Made by a program: the position numbers and the translations under genes
Assembly: GCF_035222375.1 (NCBI RefSeq)
Contig: NC_085888.1
Coordinates: 868,001-932,000, forward strand
Length of the DNA: 64,000 nt
Reading direction: 5' to 3'
DNA from: Podospora pseudocomata
Lineage: Eukaryota; Ascomycota; Sordariomycetes; Sordariales; Podosporaceae
The notes under the pieces: generated by a model
The model's input: only the letters and a program-made list of their open reading frames with translations
What the model was told of the DNA's origin: nothing
Databases searched by the model: none
Shown here: in pieces, positions 52,792 to 64,000 of the stretch
How positions within the stretch are numbered: the first letter of the stretch is position 1
Layout: each line of letters begins with the position of its first letter

Positions 52792-54250
52792 ATGGCGTCG
52801 TCATCCTCCAACGTTGTTGGTGTACACTATAGAGTGGGAAAGAAAATCGGAGAGGGTTCGTTCGGTGTAATTTTCGAGGGCACAAACCTCCTGAACAACC
52901 AACAGGTTGCCATCAAGTTTGTACGTGAATCCGACATCTCGTCAAGGGTAGAAGCAAATGCTGACGCGACGTGATTGCAGGAACCAAGAAAGAGCGATGC
53001 CCCCCAACTGAGAGATGAGTACAGGACATACAAGATCCTCGTCGGGTGCCGTAAGTAGACATGTGCCCACCCATGATGGGCGGGAATGACCTCAGGCTAA
53101 CCTTGTCGCAGCTGGCATCCCAAATGTGTACTACTTCGGCCAAGAAGGTCTGCACAACATCCTGGTGATCGATCTTCTCGGTCCATCGCTCGAGGATCTT
53201 TTCGACCACTGCAACCGGAGATTCTCCCTCAAGACGGTTGTCATGGTCGCCAAGCAGATGCTGTCCCGCGTCCAAACCATCCACGAGAAGAACTTGATCT
53301 ACCGTGATATCAAGCCCGATAACTTCCTCATCGGCAGGCCAAACTCCAAGACTTCCAATGTCATCCACGTGGTCGATTTCGGTATGGCCAAGCAATACCG
53401 TGACCCCAAGACGAAGCAACACATTCCCTACCGCGAACGCAAGTCGCTTTCTGGCACTGCTCGTTACATGAGTATCAACACCCATCTTGGTCGCGAGCAG
53501 TCGAGAAGAGACGATCTCGAGGCCCTTGGCCACGTATTCATGTACTTTTTGCGCGGTGGTCTTCCCTGGCAGGGTCTCAAGGCTGCTACTAATAAGCAGA
53601 AGTACGAGAAGATTGGTGAGAAGAAGCAGACGACGCCCATCAAGGAGCTGTGCGAGGGTTTCCCCGAGCAGTTGGTGACGTATCTGACATATGTGCGCAA
53701 CCTCGGCTTCGAGGACACGCCCGACTATGACTACCTCCGTGAGCTTTTCACCACGGCGCTCAAGGAGGCTGGCATTCCCGAAGATGGAGAGTATGACTGG
53801 ATGAAGGTTGGCAAGCCCGACAGGAAGGGGGACTGGGACCGCCCGGGCGCTTTGCACAACCCAAACGCCCGCCCCGGGGCTTCGGCCATGGAGATCCACG
53901 GCAACTCGAGGGGGCCGACGACACACCACCAAAGCGACCCGCGAGCCCCTCAATTGAGCATGTCGCATTTAAACGCCGGGAAACCCCTACCGCCCCAGCC
54001 GAACCAGAGGCAGTCGAAGCAAGGACGGCCAAACGCGCCCGCCTTGGGAGCCCAAAGACCCGCGGTCGGGGGTTACAACATGCCAGCAGCGACACCTACG
54101 GGATCAACCCAAGCCCAGTTCCAGACCAGCACCCAGAACCTACCGCAACGACCGATGGCACACTCGCCTGCCATACCTGCTCCCCAGAATAACGCTCAAC
54201 CACAGCCAACAGGCTTCCAGAAGTTCATGAAGACTCTTTGCTGCGGTTAA
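52792..54250 (+). CDS. Casein kinase 1, membrane-anchored type (YCK1/YCK2-like)
   Basis: Ser/Thr kinase of 445 residues in three exons: 52792-52920, 52981-53050 and 53112-54250. It has the Gly loop [13 protein letters not shown], catalytic Lys42 in VAIKF, the CK1 form of the catalytic loop [26 protein letters not shown], and the CK1-specific [15 protein letters not shown] plus [18 protein letters not shown]. After the kinase domain comes a Pro/Gln-rich tail, and the protein ends FMKTLCCG. The paired cysteines at the end resemble the palmitoylated CC tail of yeast Yck1/2, which holds these kinases at the plasma membrane, so this is probably the CK1 form distinct from the nuclear HRR25/CK1-delta type. 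The trailing Gly after CC differs from the yeast -CC end. Confidence 0.92.
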
Positions 54251-55996
54251 TGGGTTTTGGTTGTTTTTTTTACGCGTTGATCTGGCGTCTTGCTGAGTAA
54301 GCTTTGCCTTTTTGTTTTGCCTCGAGAGTGTTGACAAGCAAGTCGGCTAACTTGTTGGATCAGCGTTGTAAGCGGCAGCCGGCGGCACGTTCTATATAGA
54401 GGCTTTCGAAGATAGGAGTCCTTTATGATTTGTCTGCGACATGCGTTGTTAGTTTTTTTGCATGGGACATTAGAAGGACGCCTTTCTTACACGGGGGCGC
54501 ATTCTAGCACATTTGGCGCCTTTCCTGGACAGCATTACGATTACGATAATCCCGGTTTCTCCCTTTTTTTTCTGTCTTTGTCTTGTCTTTCTGGCCTTTG
54601 ACCTGCTTGCAGCTCTCGCGGAGGATGTTGGCAGGGCTAATAACTACTTCTTGGGCTGGCCTGCCAGGGGAAAATATCAGTCTTGACTTGTTTGGCGCCT
54701 TGGGGGAACGTTTTCACTCTCACTCTCACACTCTCACTCTCACTCTCACTCTCACACATTACACACACATCACCACACATACTCGCAGATAAACTCACTC
54801 TAATAATCAGCATCCCTTTTGAGAACATACAGAAAAAGAACGGCATTGTAACAGGGCATGGTTTCATCACTTTTTTTTTTTCTTTTGACTCGTGTGGTTT
54901 TTTTCTGGCTGGCTGGACAGGGTGGTGTTTTCCTTTTTTTTTTGGTTTTCTTTTTTCCATCATCGTCTTGTTGTTTTTGCTCGTCCAGAAATAATGAAAG
55001 AATCTCTCTGTCTCCAAAAGAAAAACACAAGCACGAAGAGAAAGAGCCCCCTTGCTATGTTCAGCAGTCAGTCAGTCAGTATACACTCGAGTCATTGAAA
55101 AAAAATTTTTGATTCCGAACCCAACCTGCCCTGTTTTTTGCCTGGTGTATGTTTTCTTTGTTTTATCTGTCTGTATAAGCGTGTGTGTATGTGTGGGTGA
55201 GTGGGTATATCATTTCTTTTCTTTTTTTGTACAAGACTCTGGGCGTTGTAAAATGGGACAAACATTGTCGGTTTTGTTGTAATTGTTGCTGCTGTAATGT
55301 CTTTTTGTTGTTTGGCTTTTTGGATATAGTTTAGTTCGTTGTTGTGTGTTTTCCCTTGACAAGAGCTGTCTGTTTTCCTATGTTGGTGTATAGGCCTTTG
55401 GTGCGTGTGGTAATAATGCTGGTTGTGAGGAGGAAAGTCAAGGGGAGGAGGGAGTCAAGTCGAAGAGGGTAGAGAGCGGACGGTGTTGGGATAAGAGCGG
55501 AAGGTGCTGGAGAGGAGGGTTGATTTAGGCGGAATGTTGGAAAGATAACTTGAGGGTGTGAAGGGTTGGAATCTCTGGGATAGATATAGTTGATATAAAT
55601 CTGTGGTGTGTATAACGAAAGGATTTGGTAATATTTTCTGGTCTCATCACCTCCAGTGAGCAAGCACAACATACAATACCCATCCAGGCATCACATTGCA
55701 TCTGAAGAACTCTGGGTTTCCACTGACACCAGCAATGTTTATAGGACCATTTTCCACCTCCAGCCTTGAAACACAATCCCTGATCTTTATGATTTCATAA
55801 CTCCCACGACAGACATACATACATTATAGACAGAAAGACAGACCATTTTCCCATTGGCAAGTCTTATTTCTAAATTTCATAACCACAACCACCAACCACG
55901 GCAACAACTAACAAACGAACATTTCTTATTTCAACATATATAAAACGCACACCCCCCCTCATCTCCTTCATTTTGTCATGCCCCAAAATTGTTCTC
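54251..55996. other. Convergent intergenic region with T-rich flank and hexamer repeat
   Basis: Casein kinase 3' flank, T-rich especially 54860-55340, and the 3' side of the p24 gene. No gene supported. Confidence 0.45.
54715..54757 (+). repeat. (CACTCT)n hexanucleotide repeat
   Basis: About seven CACTCT units with one CACACT variant, followed by CA-rich sequence to 54780. Confidence 0.85.
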
Positions 55997-56769
55997 TCAC
56001 GTTAGCTTCTGCTTAATAAAAAAGCTCCTAAGATGGCTCAGCTGCCAAGCACAGGTACCAGCAAGGACAAACAATTGAATCAAGATCCAGCGGACGACGC
56101 GAGCGTTGGTGGACTCGGATTGATCACGGAATTCGGCTTCTCTCTCCTATTGTTCCCCTCATATCAGCACCACCCCATCTCCCTGAATGAGAGCAACTTA
56201 CACGTTGAAACACCTGCTCCCTCCTGATGTCATTCAGCCTCGCGTTCAGGTCCTTGACCCGGGTGGCCAGGTCGGCAATCTTGGACTTGTCGCTGCTGTC
56301 GATGGCCGAGGTCTCGCCGATGGCCATGTCGAGGGTGAGGCGGATGCCGCCGTTGGGCTGGGCCATGCTCAGCCAGGAGGAGCGGCCGCTGGAGGAGGAG
56401 GGGGTGAAGCAGATTTTGTGGTCGCCGGCTTCGGCGGCGGTGAAGGTGAATTTGCCCGAGGGGCCGCCGCGCTGGGAGACGACGCGGTGGTCGTTGTCGA
56501 AGATTTCCTGGGGGGCACAAAGTTAGGAAGGAAAGAGGAAGGACGTGGGGGGGAGGAGGTTATACGTCAACGGAAATGTAAATCGAGATGCCCTCGTGCT
56601 TGGCCCAGTGGTGGCGCTGGTCGTCCCATTCTTCGGCTACGTAGTGACCTACTACGAGGGTGTCTTTGGGAAGCTCTTCGAAGAAGCAGCGGGGGGTTGT
56701 TACGTCGATGTAGAAGTAGAGGGCCTGGGCCATGGAGGCGAGGGAGAGGAGGGGGAGGATGGCCCTCAT
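55997..56769 (-). CDS. p24/EMP24 family cargo-receptor protein
   Basis: COPII/COPI vesicle membrane protein, 219 residues; exons 56769-56566, 56507-56202 and 56146-55997, all phase 0. The frame is open further upstream to 56919, but ATG 56769 ([16 protein letters not shown]) starts exactly at a signal peptide, with mature [20 protein letters not shown]. The GOLD domain follows with paired Cys ([16 protein letters not shown]), then a coiled-coil stalk ([20 protein letters not shown]), a single membrane helix ([15 protein letters not shown]) and a short cytosolic tail SFFIKQKLT with the diaromatic FF sorting signal. The tail and GOLD sequence resemble Erp1/Erp5/Erp6 members (p24-alpha/gamma type) more than Emp24 or Erv25. 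The basic KxK tail lacks a full KKxx signal. Confidence 0.92.
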
Positions 56770-57532
56770 TTTGGCGGTTGTTTTTTTTACGTGTTGTCCG
56801 TGACCGATTGTGGTAGTTGATGGGGGAGATATTGGAGCCGTCGGTGTATCGTTTGAATTGGTCGTGGTATGGTCGTCGCTCGTCAACGGTTTATCGTCGT
56901 TTGCGACGGGTTTGTTCACAAGTTCACCAGCAACAGCAGCAGCACAGCACAGGCGTGACCCCGGTCAAGCTTGGAAGCTGCCACGCTTCCACAGTAAAAA
57001 GTTGGGGCCACTCTCAGTGGAGCGGCCCAGCCAATCTCAGGGGTTGAGCTGAAGGGAGAGTCACGTGCGAGATCAGTAACCAGAAAACTTGACCCTTGGG
57101 CGTTTTTAGGTGACAACTGTGAGAGCGCACTGTGCCCTCTAGAAAATTTAGGCGGTGTTGCTTGACAGAATTTCGCGCTCTCACAGTGAATGCCATCATT
57201 CAATCACGTCGCTCATTTTCCGACAAACTTTGCCATCAAACCGTTGATTTTTCGTTGCGCAGTCCATCAAAATTTCAAGAGCGACAATTCAGTTTGATTG
57301 CTTTTGTAGTAGACTTCCGTTTGATAGATACCCCCACCCTGGGTTTTTTTTCAGGTCGAGTTTTGCCAGATGCCTGATTGAAGTTTGGGACAAAACTGCG
57401 ACCGACGAAACTCGCAGCTCTCTCGCTACCTTATTAAGATATCCCCACAGTGCACGGGGTTGACCTGTCGACGCGACCAACCCCACCACCACCACCACCA
57501 CCGACCTACCCGGCACAACACCACCACAAACC
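56770..57532. promoter_or_regulatory. Divergent promoter region between the p24 gene and SWC4
   Basis: About 760 bp between divergent starts; no ORF supported. Short CCA/CAC repeats just before the SWC4 start (57480-57530). Confidence 0.5.
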
Positions 57533-59422
57533 ATGACCTCGCGCGACGTTCACGATGTCCTCAATCTCCCTTCCGATCACTCGGGCGCGCCCCGACCATC
57601 CAAGAAGCAAAAGACCAGCGCGCCACGACCAAACCTGAAGGGATTAGCTCGCGAAGTCCAAAACCTGGGCGGCGACAACCCAATAGCCATCGTTCCTGAA
57701 GTTAACTTCTTCAAGAAGCGCCGCTTTGCGACACGGAAGCCGGTTGCGAAATGGGAGCTCAAGGCATTCACCAACTCGGCGAGGGGAGACGACGGCGCAT
57801 TGGTGCTGAGGCATTGGAAGAGGAGGACGGATGATGGCGCGCCGCCGGTAGAAGGTGCGCAGGATGGGGATGGGCAACAACAGCGGGGAGGGGGGGAGGG
57901 GACGCCAGCTTCGGAAAAGAGGGAGGAGAAGCCTGAGGACTCGGCGTTTGCTAAGTACAATGTCAAGGTCGTTGTGCCTCACTACACCGAGGATCAGTAT
58001 CACTCCAACCTCCAGAACAACGACTGGACAAAGGAGGAGACGGATTACTTGTTGGAGCTGGCAAAGGATTTTGATCTGAGGTGGACGTTGATATGGGATC
58101 GGTATGACTTTACTCCCAAACCGCCCGGTGGTGGTGGTGATGCGGCAAATGGGGAGGATACCCACACGGCGGTGGTGCCGGCCCCAAAACAGCGGAGCAT
58201 GGAGGATCTCAAAGCGCGATACTACGAGGTGGCAGCCAAAATGATGGCTGTTCAGAAACCGGCGCAGTACATGACCCGGCCAGAGTTTGAGCTCTACGAG
58301 ATGATGCAAAACTTTGACCCGGAGCAGGAAAGAAAACGAAAGCAGTTTGCGCTCAACACTCTGTCGCGCTCCAAGGATGAGGCCCGGGAGGAGGAGTCGT
58401 TGCTGCTAGAGGTCAAGCGCATCCTCGCGCGCACGGAGAGGTTCAACGAGGAGCGCCGCGAGCTCTACAACCGGCTTGACTACCCGGCCACGGACTCGGA
58501 CATCAACTCATTCAAGACGTCGGCCGGGTTGCAGAACCTGCTTCAGACGCTGATGTCGACAGATAAGAACAAGAAGAGGAAGAGCATCATGCCTGGGGAG
58601 GGCGTCAGTCCCAGCAACAACTCGGGCGTGCCGAACAGTGCGGTTTCGGAGACGAACCCTGCCAATCGGAGGGAGAGCATCGCCGCTTCTGCGACGTCGA
58701 ACAATCATCACCATCATGCTCGTCGTGATTCGGATGCGAGGACACCGGCTACGCCGGCTGATCCGACGCCTACGTCGGCGGCGGCGGCGGCGGCGGCGGC
58801 GAATAAGAAGAAGGGCGGGGGTGCGCAGCAGCAGCCGGAGAGGAGGAAGTTGACGCAGCAGGAGGAGCAGGTTTATGGCGTGTCGTATCATGAGAGGCTG
58901 GGGAGCGGCCCGACGTTTCGGTATGAGAAGATTAACAAGCTTTACAGCCACAAGAGCGGGCAGCAACAGCTGCGGATTACGAATGCGCTTAGCGAGCTTG
59001 ACTTACCGCCTAGGCTGGTGATGCCGACGGCTGCGGTGACGGCGCAGTTTGAGGTGCTTTGGGGGGCGGTGACGGCGTTGGTGGATTTGAGGAAGATGAG
59101 TGATCGGTTGGATGGGGAGATTAAGATTGAGGAGGCGAAGAAGGCGGAACGGGATCGGGCCAAGGGTATCGCGGCCGAGAAGGAGGGGGAGAAGGAGAAG
59201 GGTGAGGGTGGTGCTGGTGATGGTGCTGCTGCTGCTGCTGCTGCTGCTGCTGGGGAGGGGGAGAAGGCCGGAGAGAAGACTGGGGAGGGGGGGCAGACAA
59301 AAGAGGATGGGGAGAAGAAGAGGCCCGGGAGTAGTGGGAGTTTGACTGCTACTGGGCATAAGAGGAGCGCGAGCGTGTTGAGCGCGGCGAGTGATAAGAG
59401 CTCGAAGCGGCAAAAGAAGTGA
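57533..59422 (+). CDS. SWC4: SWR1/NuA4 complex subunit SWC4 (DMAP1/EAF2)
   Basis: Chromatin protein of 629 residues, single exon, shared by the SWR1 H2A.Z-exchange complex and NuA4 acetyltransferase. The N-terminus MTSRDVHDVLNLP is typical, followed by the basic KKRRFATRKPVAKWELKAF. A SANT/Myb-like domain lies about residues 160-200 (NDWTKEETDYLLELAKDF, RWTLIWDRYDF). Then come the helical RYYEVAAKMMAVQKP and RKRKQFALNTLSRSK segments and the C-terminal DMAP1 region (YGVSYHERLGSGPTFRYEKI, then PPRLVMPTAAVTAQFEVLW). Low-complexity inserts (Ala runs from GCG and GCT repeats, Gln, Gly/Glu) separate these. It ends in a Lys/Ser-rich tail (SAASDKSSKRQKK). Confidence 0.92.
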   Translation: MTSRDVHDVLNLPSDHSGAPRPSKKQKTSAPRPNLKGLAREVQNLGGDNPIAIVPEVNFFKKRRFATRKPVAKWELKAFTNSARGDDGALVLRHWKRRTDDGAPPVEGAQDGDGQQQRGGGEGTPASEKREEKPEDSAFAKYNVKVVVPHYTEDQYHSNLQNNDWTKEETDYLLELAKDFDLRWTLIWDRYDFTPKPPGGGGDAANGEDTHTAVVPAPKQRSMEDLKARYYEVAAKMMAVQKPAQYMTRPEFELYEMMQNFDPEQERKRKQFALNTLSRSKDEAREEESLLLEVKRILARTERFNEERRELYNRLDYPATDSDINSFKTSAGLQNLLQTLMSTDKNKKRKSIMPGEGVSPSNNSGVPNSAVSETNPANRRESIAASATSNNHHHHARRDSDARTPATPADPTPTSAAAAAAAANKKKGGGAQQQPERRKLTQQEEQVYGVSYHERLGSGPTFRYEKINKLYSHKSGQQQLRITNALSELDLPPRLVMPTAAVTAQFEVLWGAVTALVDLRKMSDRLDGEIKIEEAKKAERDRAKGIAAEKEGEKEKGEGGAGDGAAAAAAAAAGEGEKAGEKTGEGGQTKEDGEKKRPGSSGSLTATGHKRSASVLSAASDKSSKRQKK

Positions 59423-62400
59423 TTTGGCCCAGGTCTTGGACTATCGGAAATGGGAGTCTGGAGGACGGTGGAGGAGTTGTACAGATAGTAATGATATCTT
59501 TGGGAGTCACCACGCTCTGTGTACAGTACAATATCTCTGCGTGATCCATCAGGACGTCCAGTGCATTGCTCGAAGCGATGGGTGTGTTCACTTCCCAGTG
59601 CCAAATGCTATCTGGTACATGACTTTGGTGTAGTCAAGTTGACGTGTTCTATCTCCAAAGTTGAAATTTATATGATCTACTAAATAGCTGATCTGATGAT
59701 TGCAAAATGTAGAGTGATACCATGCCCAAGTAGGTGGCAACCGGATTTATTGTCACCTTGATTCGAGTGTGTCAGTGAAAGTTATGGTTGAGGAATACAC
59801 AAGGTTGAAGATGAATAAAATGAACCTGAGATGAAGGTAAGTGGACCAAGAAAAAAAAAGATGACAAAGAAGGATGGAACTGCATTTGAAGGGCTTTGGT
59901 AGCCGCAAAGTGCGAAGTATGGATATATTAGGTAAAGTCAAAACAAACGAAGTACAGTATGTGAGTGCGTGGTGAGTGGTCGATGGAGCGAGTGTGGATA
60001 TGCGATCATGCTCCAATGGTAACATAGGTAGGGATCGTTGTCAAGGATGGCAAGCGGATACTTGGGGCTCGAGCTACGAAACCCGATGTTGTGATGGTTA
60101 GCTGGAAGATAGAAAACTGGGCAAGGCATGCTTGGATTGCAACAAACACCTACTTTCGACCTCCGGTTCAAGGTAGCAGTTGCCAAAGCATTACCTATCT
60201 CTGAATTCCTTCAACTGTGTTACAGGAATGCCATCACTGCTGGACATAAAGATGGTGATTGAACTGGACAGCTTCTATGGTACTAAATTGACAACAACTA
60301 GACTTGTGCAAGACCTCCATTTCTTACTGTGGAAAATGCTTTGTGACTTGGTGTCATGTGACGATAATACAATGTGAGTATCATGAGAGACAACCTGCTG
60401 TTCAGAAAAGTCCAAGACGAATTGGTCATAACAGACAATTTGCGATGCTTGGGCGGCTAGCCGGTGCATGCATTTCAAGAGATATCTCGTCATGTTCAAC
60501 TCCTGAAATGTGTGGTACATTGATTTACAAAGTTCAACAAAGAGACAGATTGCTTCCTAACGGCAGCGGCATCTATAAAAAGCTCAGCAAGCCCCCAAGC
60601 GACGGGAACAATACCCGCCGACGTCTTGGCTTGCATTTCCTCGAGGAAGAAAGGGGTTCTAGGACCAAGCCTATATGCAGGTACATGTCTTTCGTCACGA
60701 TCCGGGGAGAGCGAGGCTGCTCAACCGTGAGGCACGTACTCGAGGTTGATCATGCACCAGTACCAGTGGTCAGTACCTTCGGAGATTTACTGACATCTAC
60801 GACACCAGAATTGCGAGGCTGTCGTCAGTGTCTGCATCTTGAGATCTGTGATGAGGATGTTGAAGGCTGCAGGCGCCAATTGTGAGACGACCTACCAGCT
60901 GACGGGTAGACATGTGATGGTCTAAGTGATTAGTAGATGGTGTTAGCGATGGTGGGGGACCGTTGGAAATAACATGGGTTTATGGCACGATGTGGATATG
61001 CCTAGATCTGTAGTCAAAATATATATATAATCTGCCCTGTTGATCTGTCCCAATAGCTCTTGACCTTGAACCGCTGGTAGCTGCACCCCGTCAGATGGTT
61101 GGACGCCACCAAGGCTTGCTGATAAGAGGTGTGGTGATCGAGTTTCGAAACAGATATGTTTGACCCCGGATCTCTGCACGCCTTACATCAGAAGGGTATC
61201 CGGGGAAAGAGGCGTTGTTCAATCTGACGAACCTTGGGCACAAGAGCGGGAGATGTTCGGCGGGTCGAAGAATGATGGGCCAATGAGAGGGCCGTGATGA
61301 GATCTGAGATGCTATTCTAGGTAAAGGTAAGCGCCATGCGGCGTTAAGCAATGCAGAGCCTCACCACACACCACAGTACATATGGGTTAGCCCTACCCAC
61401 TTTGCAGTCAGTTCAACGTCCCGTTGTTGTGGGCGCCAAGGGGAGTTGAGGTTGCGCAGTGGATGCATCATCTGCGGCCGACCGGAAGGCCACACACAGT
61501 GGACACGGCCGAGAAGAGAATTGAGGTGTGCGGGGGAGAGCCTCACGGCAGGCAGGTAGGCGAGACGCCGCGACTTAGACGCCGTCGATTCTTCCCGTGT
61601 CTGCTTCTGCTGCTGCTGCTGCACGACATGAATTCTCCAAGAACGGTGATGGTACCTGCATTTACCTAGGCTGGAACTAGAAACCGGGCCTGTGGTGTTT
61701 TGGAATGCTTCTAGAAAAGATAGACGCCCAAGAAAGCATGTGGTGTTGGACCAGGCTGAGGGTACGTCACCTGTTTCATTGGAGGTTCAATGATGCCCTC
61801 AGGTACAAGGCTGACACCATGACTGGAAGGCAGGAACGACTTGCAGGGCACAAACAGGCCACAACCCACAAACCCTGGCTGATGATTGCAGCCTAATCAC
61901 TATAGAATGATAGCCACACAGGCATCAACCACGCCTTCTTGGTTTCGGCCTTCGACGTCAGCGGAGCGGACTTGGCTCCGAACCCGAATGGACGAGTCGC
62001 GATGTGAAAGAGAGACATTAGCACCGAAAGAGCAAACTCGTCCGGTCGAGTTGTTCTGGCGGTCAGGAGAGTGTCGTCGATGGCCCCGCATCGGCCCGGT
62101 CTGACGAGGTGACCGTTCCGATACTATTGTGGGGCCAAGAAATACAAACCTCTTACATGAGTCGAGACGCCGAATACAGCATCCACTTTGCTGACGACAC
62201 CACCGAACATTACGTGCGTCTGCGCCTGCTGCCGTCCGTCGCACCACACACCGCTCAAACGTCCTCCTCCCAGACCTCCCTGCCTGTTCGGTGAGAATTT
62301 GCTCCGTCATCGATGGGGTTCTGGAGTTGCGAGTCGCGATAGCCGCAGCCTCAAAAGGTTCCAACTGCATGCTTCATCACAGGACGAACACTGCTGCGGC

Positions 62401-64000
62401 GGGGCCACCTACCGGCTCATTCGCACGCCTCCCATTCGATGGCAACCTGTTTCTAAGAATACCTTGCTCGATTATTCAAAATCCCGACTTCTCATAGGTC
62501 CTGCCAGATCTGATTTCCAACCAATCACAGCCAAGACCCTTCCATGGCCCAGGAACGAGGAGTTGGCGATGGCGGTAAAGCAGCAGCAGCTGCTGCTGCT
62601 GCCGCGGTAGTTGGGCTTCCTGTTCCTCCGGCACCTGGTCCCCCCTTCGCCTCCAGCCTACTCAGCAGCGCAGAAAAGACAAAAAGCGCGCGTCGCAGAG
62701 CCTGATATTAAAGGTCGCAATTTTGTGCATGAGGTGCGAGATGGTGTTCTATAATTATCACCCCATGCCTGATCCCTGCTGCTGCCCGGACCACCGCTTC
62801 TCGGAAGATTAGCGACTGTGGGTTTCATCCTCGACGTCGATGCTGCAGAAGCTGGGTTCATCAGAGTGTGGGGAGGGCCGTCTCTCTCATCACCGAGGAG
62901 TGACAGTCCAGGAGCGCCGCAGAGGCACAGGGTTTAACTCGCTGAGTTATCACCGTCAGAGGGGACGCCATGTCCTCCACAGGGTCGCTCTGGTCACGAC
63001 GTGGTGGTGGTATTCCAGCGTCGTCTTCCACAAAAACCGCACGTTGCAAGGCCGGCGCTTGGCCTGATTTGGTCCAAAAGGCCCTGACGGTGCAACATTG
63101 GCGACCGTTTTCGTACGAGCTGGACTTCAGCCGAGGCATTCTTCTCTTGGTCAGATGAATCTGCTAGAGAGAGGATGAGGTTGAAGGGATAGGAAAAGAT
63201 ATCGTCACCAGATCGAAATACAACTTGGTACAATACAAATCGAATCTTTCAGGTACCAACACCAGTCGTCGCAAAACGATAGCAGAATGGGGATTAACGC
63301 ACCGCGTCAAATTGCATGAGCACCGACCCCTGTCACGGCCCATCATTGGCCCTCGCTGTGAGACTCGAGTTCGCTTCACACGCTCCCATCACCACATCAC
63401 CGGCTGGCAAATCCTGCTCGACTCCTCAGGCCCCTTCTGGCCCCTCTGGCGGCATTCGTTGGCCCCGGGAGCGGGTGTCGTCTGATCTCTTTCTCGAGTG
63501 TAAAGAAACAAACAAGGTCCGATTCGGGGCGAGCAACGGCGGGGGTGAGGTGTCCTCGACGGCCGCCGGACGGCACACACACACACACGGGCACACACAC
63601 ACACATGGGCACACACACACGGGCACACACGAGGCGGTGGGGTAGAGATGCTCAAGCTCAAGCTACGTGACGACAACGCTTCCTCGCTTCTGCTCACTCT
63701 GCTGCAGGGGACGGTCCTCCGCTCCAACGCACCTGCAGCCCAATATTGACGGCTCATTCAGGAGTTTGGAACACGTCTGCAGAAAAGCTGTACTGCCAAC
63801 TGGCAAATCAGGTCAAGCATCCTGATTGCATCGCTTTCGGGTGGCGGATGGGGGCCATCTGACCCGCAGCTCCGTTCATCTTTTGTCAACCGTTTCCTTG
63901 TATCTCGCACGCACCAAGCGCCTCCAGATCTTATTGCCAGGGGTTTGCCCTGGAGTGATGTGCGCGCCAAGACACCTGCTCGAACTCTCTCTGAATAAAC
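59423..64000. other. 4.6 kb terminal segment without a supported gene
   Basis: Frames up to 193 codons occur (60304-60885 +), but none shows a known motif, signal peptide or consistent splicing. A CAG/CTG perfect palindrome of 18 bp lies near 62581-62598. The rest is ordinary unique sequence as far as can be seen by eye. It may hold noncoding RNA or the distal parts of genes outside the window. Confidence 0.4.
63573..63630 (+). repeat. CA-rich minisatellite with ACGGGC/ATGGGC spacers
   Basis: Three or four units of (AC)4-7 separated by GGGC or ATGGGC, roughly 16-20 bp per unit. Confidence 0.8.

Noticed and set aside
60304-60885. 193-codon plus-strand ORF in the terminal spacer
   Set aside because: No recognisable domain, atypical Cys/Arg/Ser mix and no supporting splice or context signals.
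63573-63630. Regular CA/GGGC units, considered as a CRISPR-like or telomere-like array
   Set aside because: Units are simple dinucleotide runs with tiny variable links, not spacers, and do not match TTAGGG telomere repeats.

Overview
This window is nuclear DNA of a filamentous ascomycete, most likely a Sordariomycete of the Sordariales type (Podospora, Chaetomium or Neurospora relatives). The evidence is short introns of roughly 50-100 nt with GTRAGT donors and CTAAC/CTGAC-like branch sites, an RPL18 gene whose first intron falls directly after ATGG, a secreted GH6 cellulase, a Zn2Cys6 regulator, intron-containing tRNA genes, and long gene-poor spacers with simple repeats. There is no bacterial operon structure, CRISPR array or rRNA gene. 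The family assignments come from reading translated motifs. No database search was run.

Layout, left half. A DDHD-domain phospholipase (194-3486 +) converges on a small RING-like/ankyrin protein (3777-4577 -). Next come fimbrin (5301-7492 +), cytosolic tyrosyl-tRNA synthetase (8317-9647 +), a sterol O-acyltransferase of the MBOAT family (10559-12429 +), an SR-type splicing factor with a very long first intron (13001-14330 +), a mitochondrial APS/PAPS carrier (16330-17597 +) and ribosomal protein eL18 (18430-19450 +). After a 2 kb spacer, an unrecognised 807-residue protein (21508-24136 -) is divergently arranged with a Zn2Cys6 zinc-cluster protein (24574-25923 +). A secreted GH6 glycoside hydrolase follows (26376-27633 -) with about 2.5 kb of gene-free upstream DNA.

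Layout, right half. MRM2-type mitochondrial rRNA 2'-O-methyltransferase (30117-31447 -), an AT-hook coiled-coil protein (31911-34118 -), divergent from the oligosaccharyltransferase subunit OST3/6 (34665-35843 +). Two split tRNA genes follow: Ile-AAT (+) and Asp-GTC (-). A decayed patch spans about 37.3-41.4 kb: a Pro/Met-rich gene that appears frameshifted, AT-rich spacer, a calcineurin-like phosphoesterase pseudogene with three lesions, and a diverged direct duplicate of that pseudogene's 5' end. Then come an AFG1-like ATPase (41431-43368 -), divergent NUP133 (44465-48804 +), plasma-membrane-type casein kinase 1 (52792-54250 +) behind a 4 kb gene-free leader region, a p24 cargo-receptor protein (55997-56769 -), divergent SWC4/DMAP1 (57533-59422 +), and a 4.6 kb tail in which I can support no gene.

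Most genes are housekeeping (actin bundling, translation, splicing, nuclear pore, secretory glycosylation and trafficking, chromatin) and share no single pathway. The accessory elements are the unknown-plus-regulator pair, the cellulase, and the decaying segment between the tRNA genes and AFG1.
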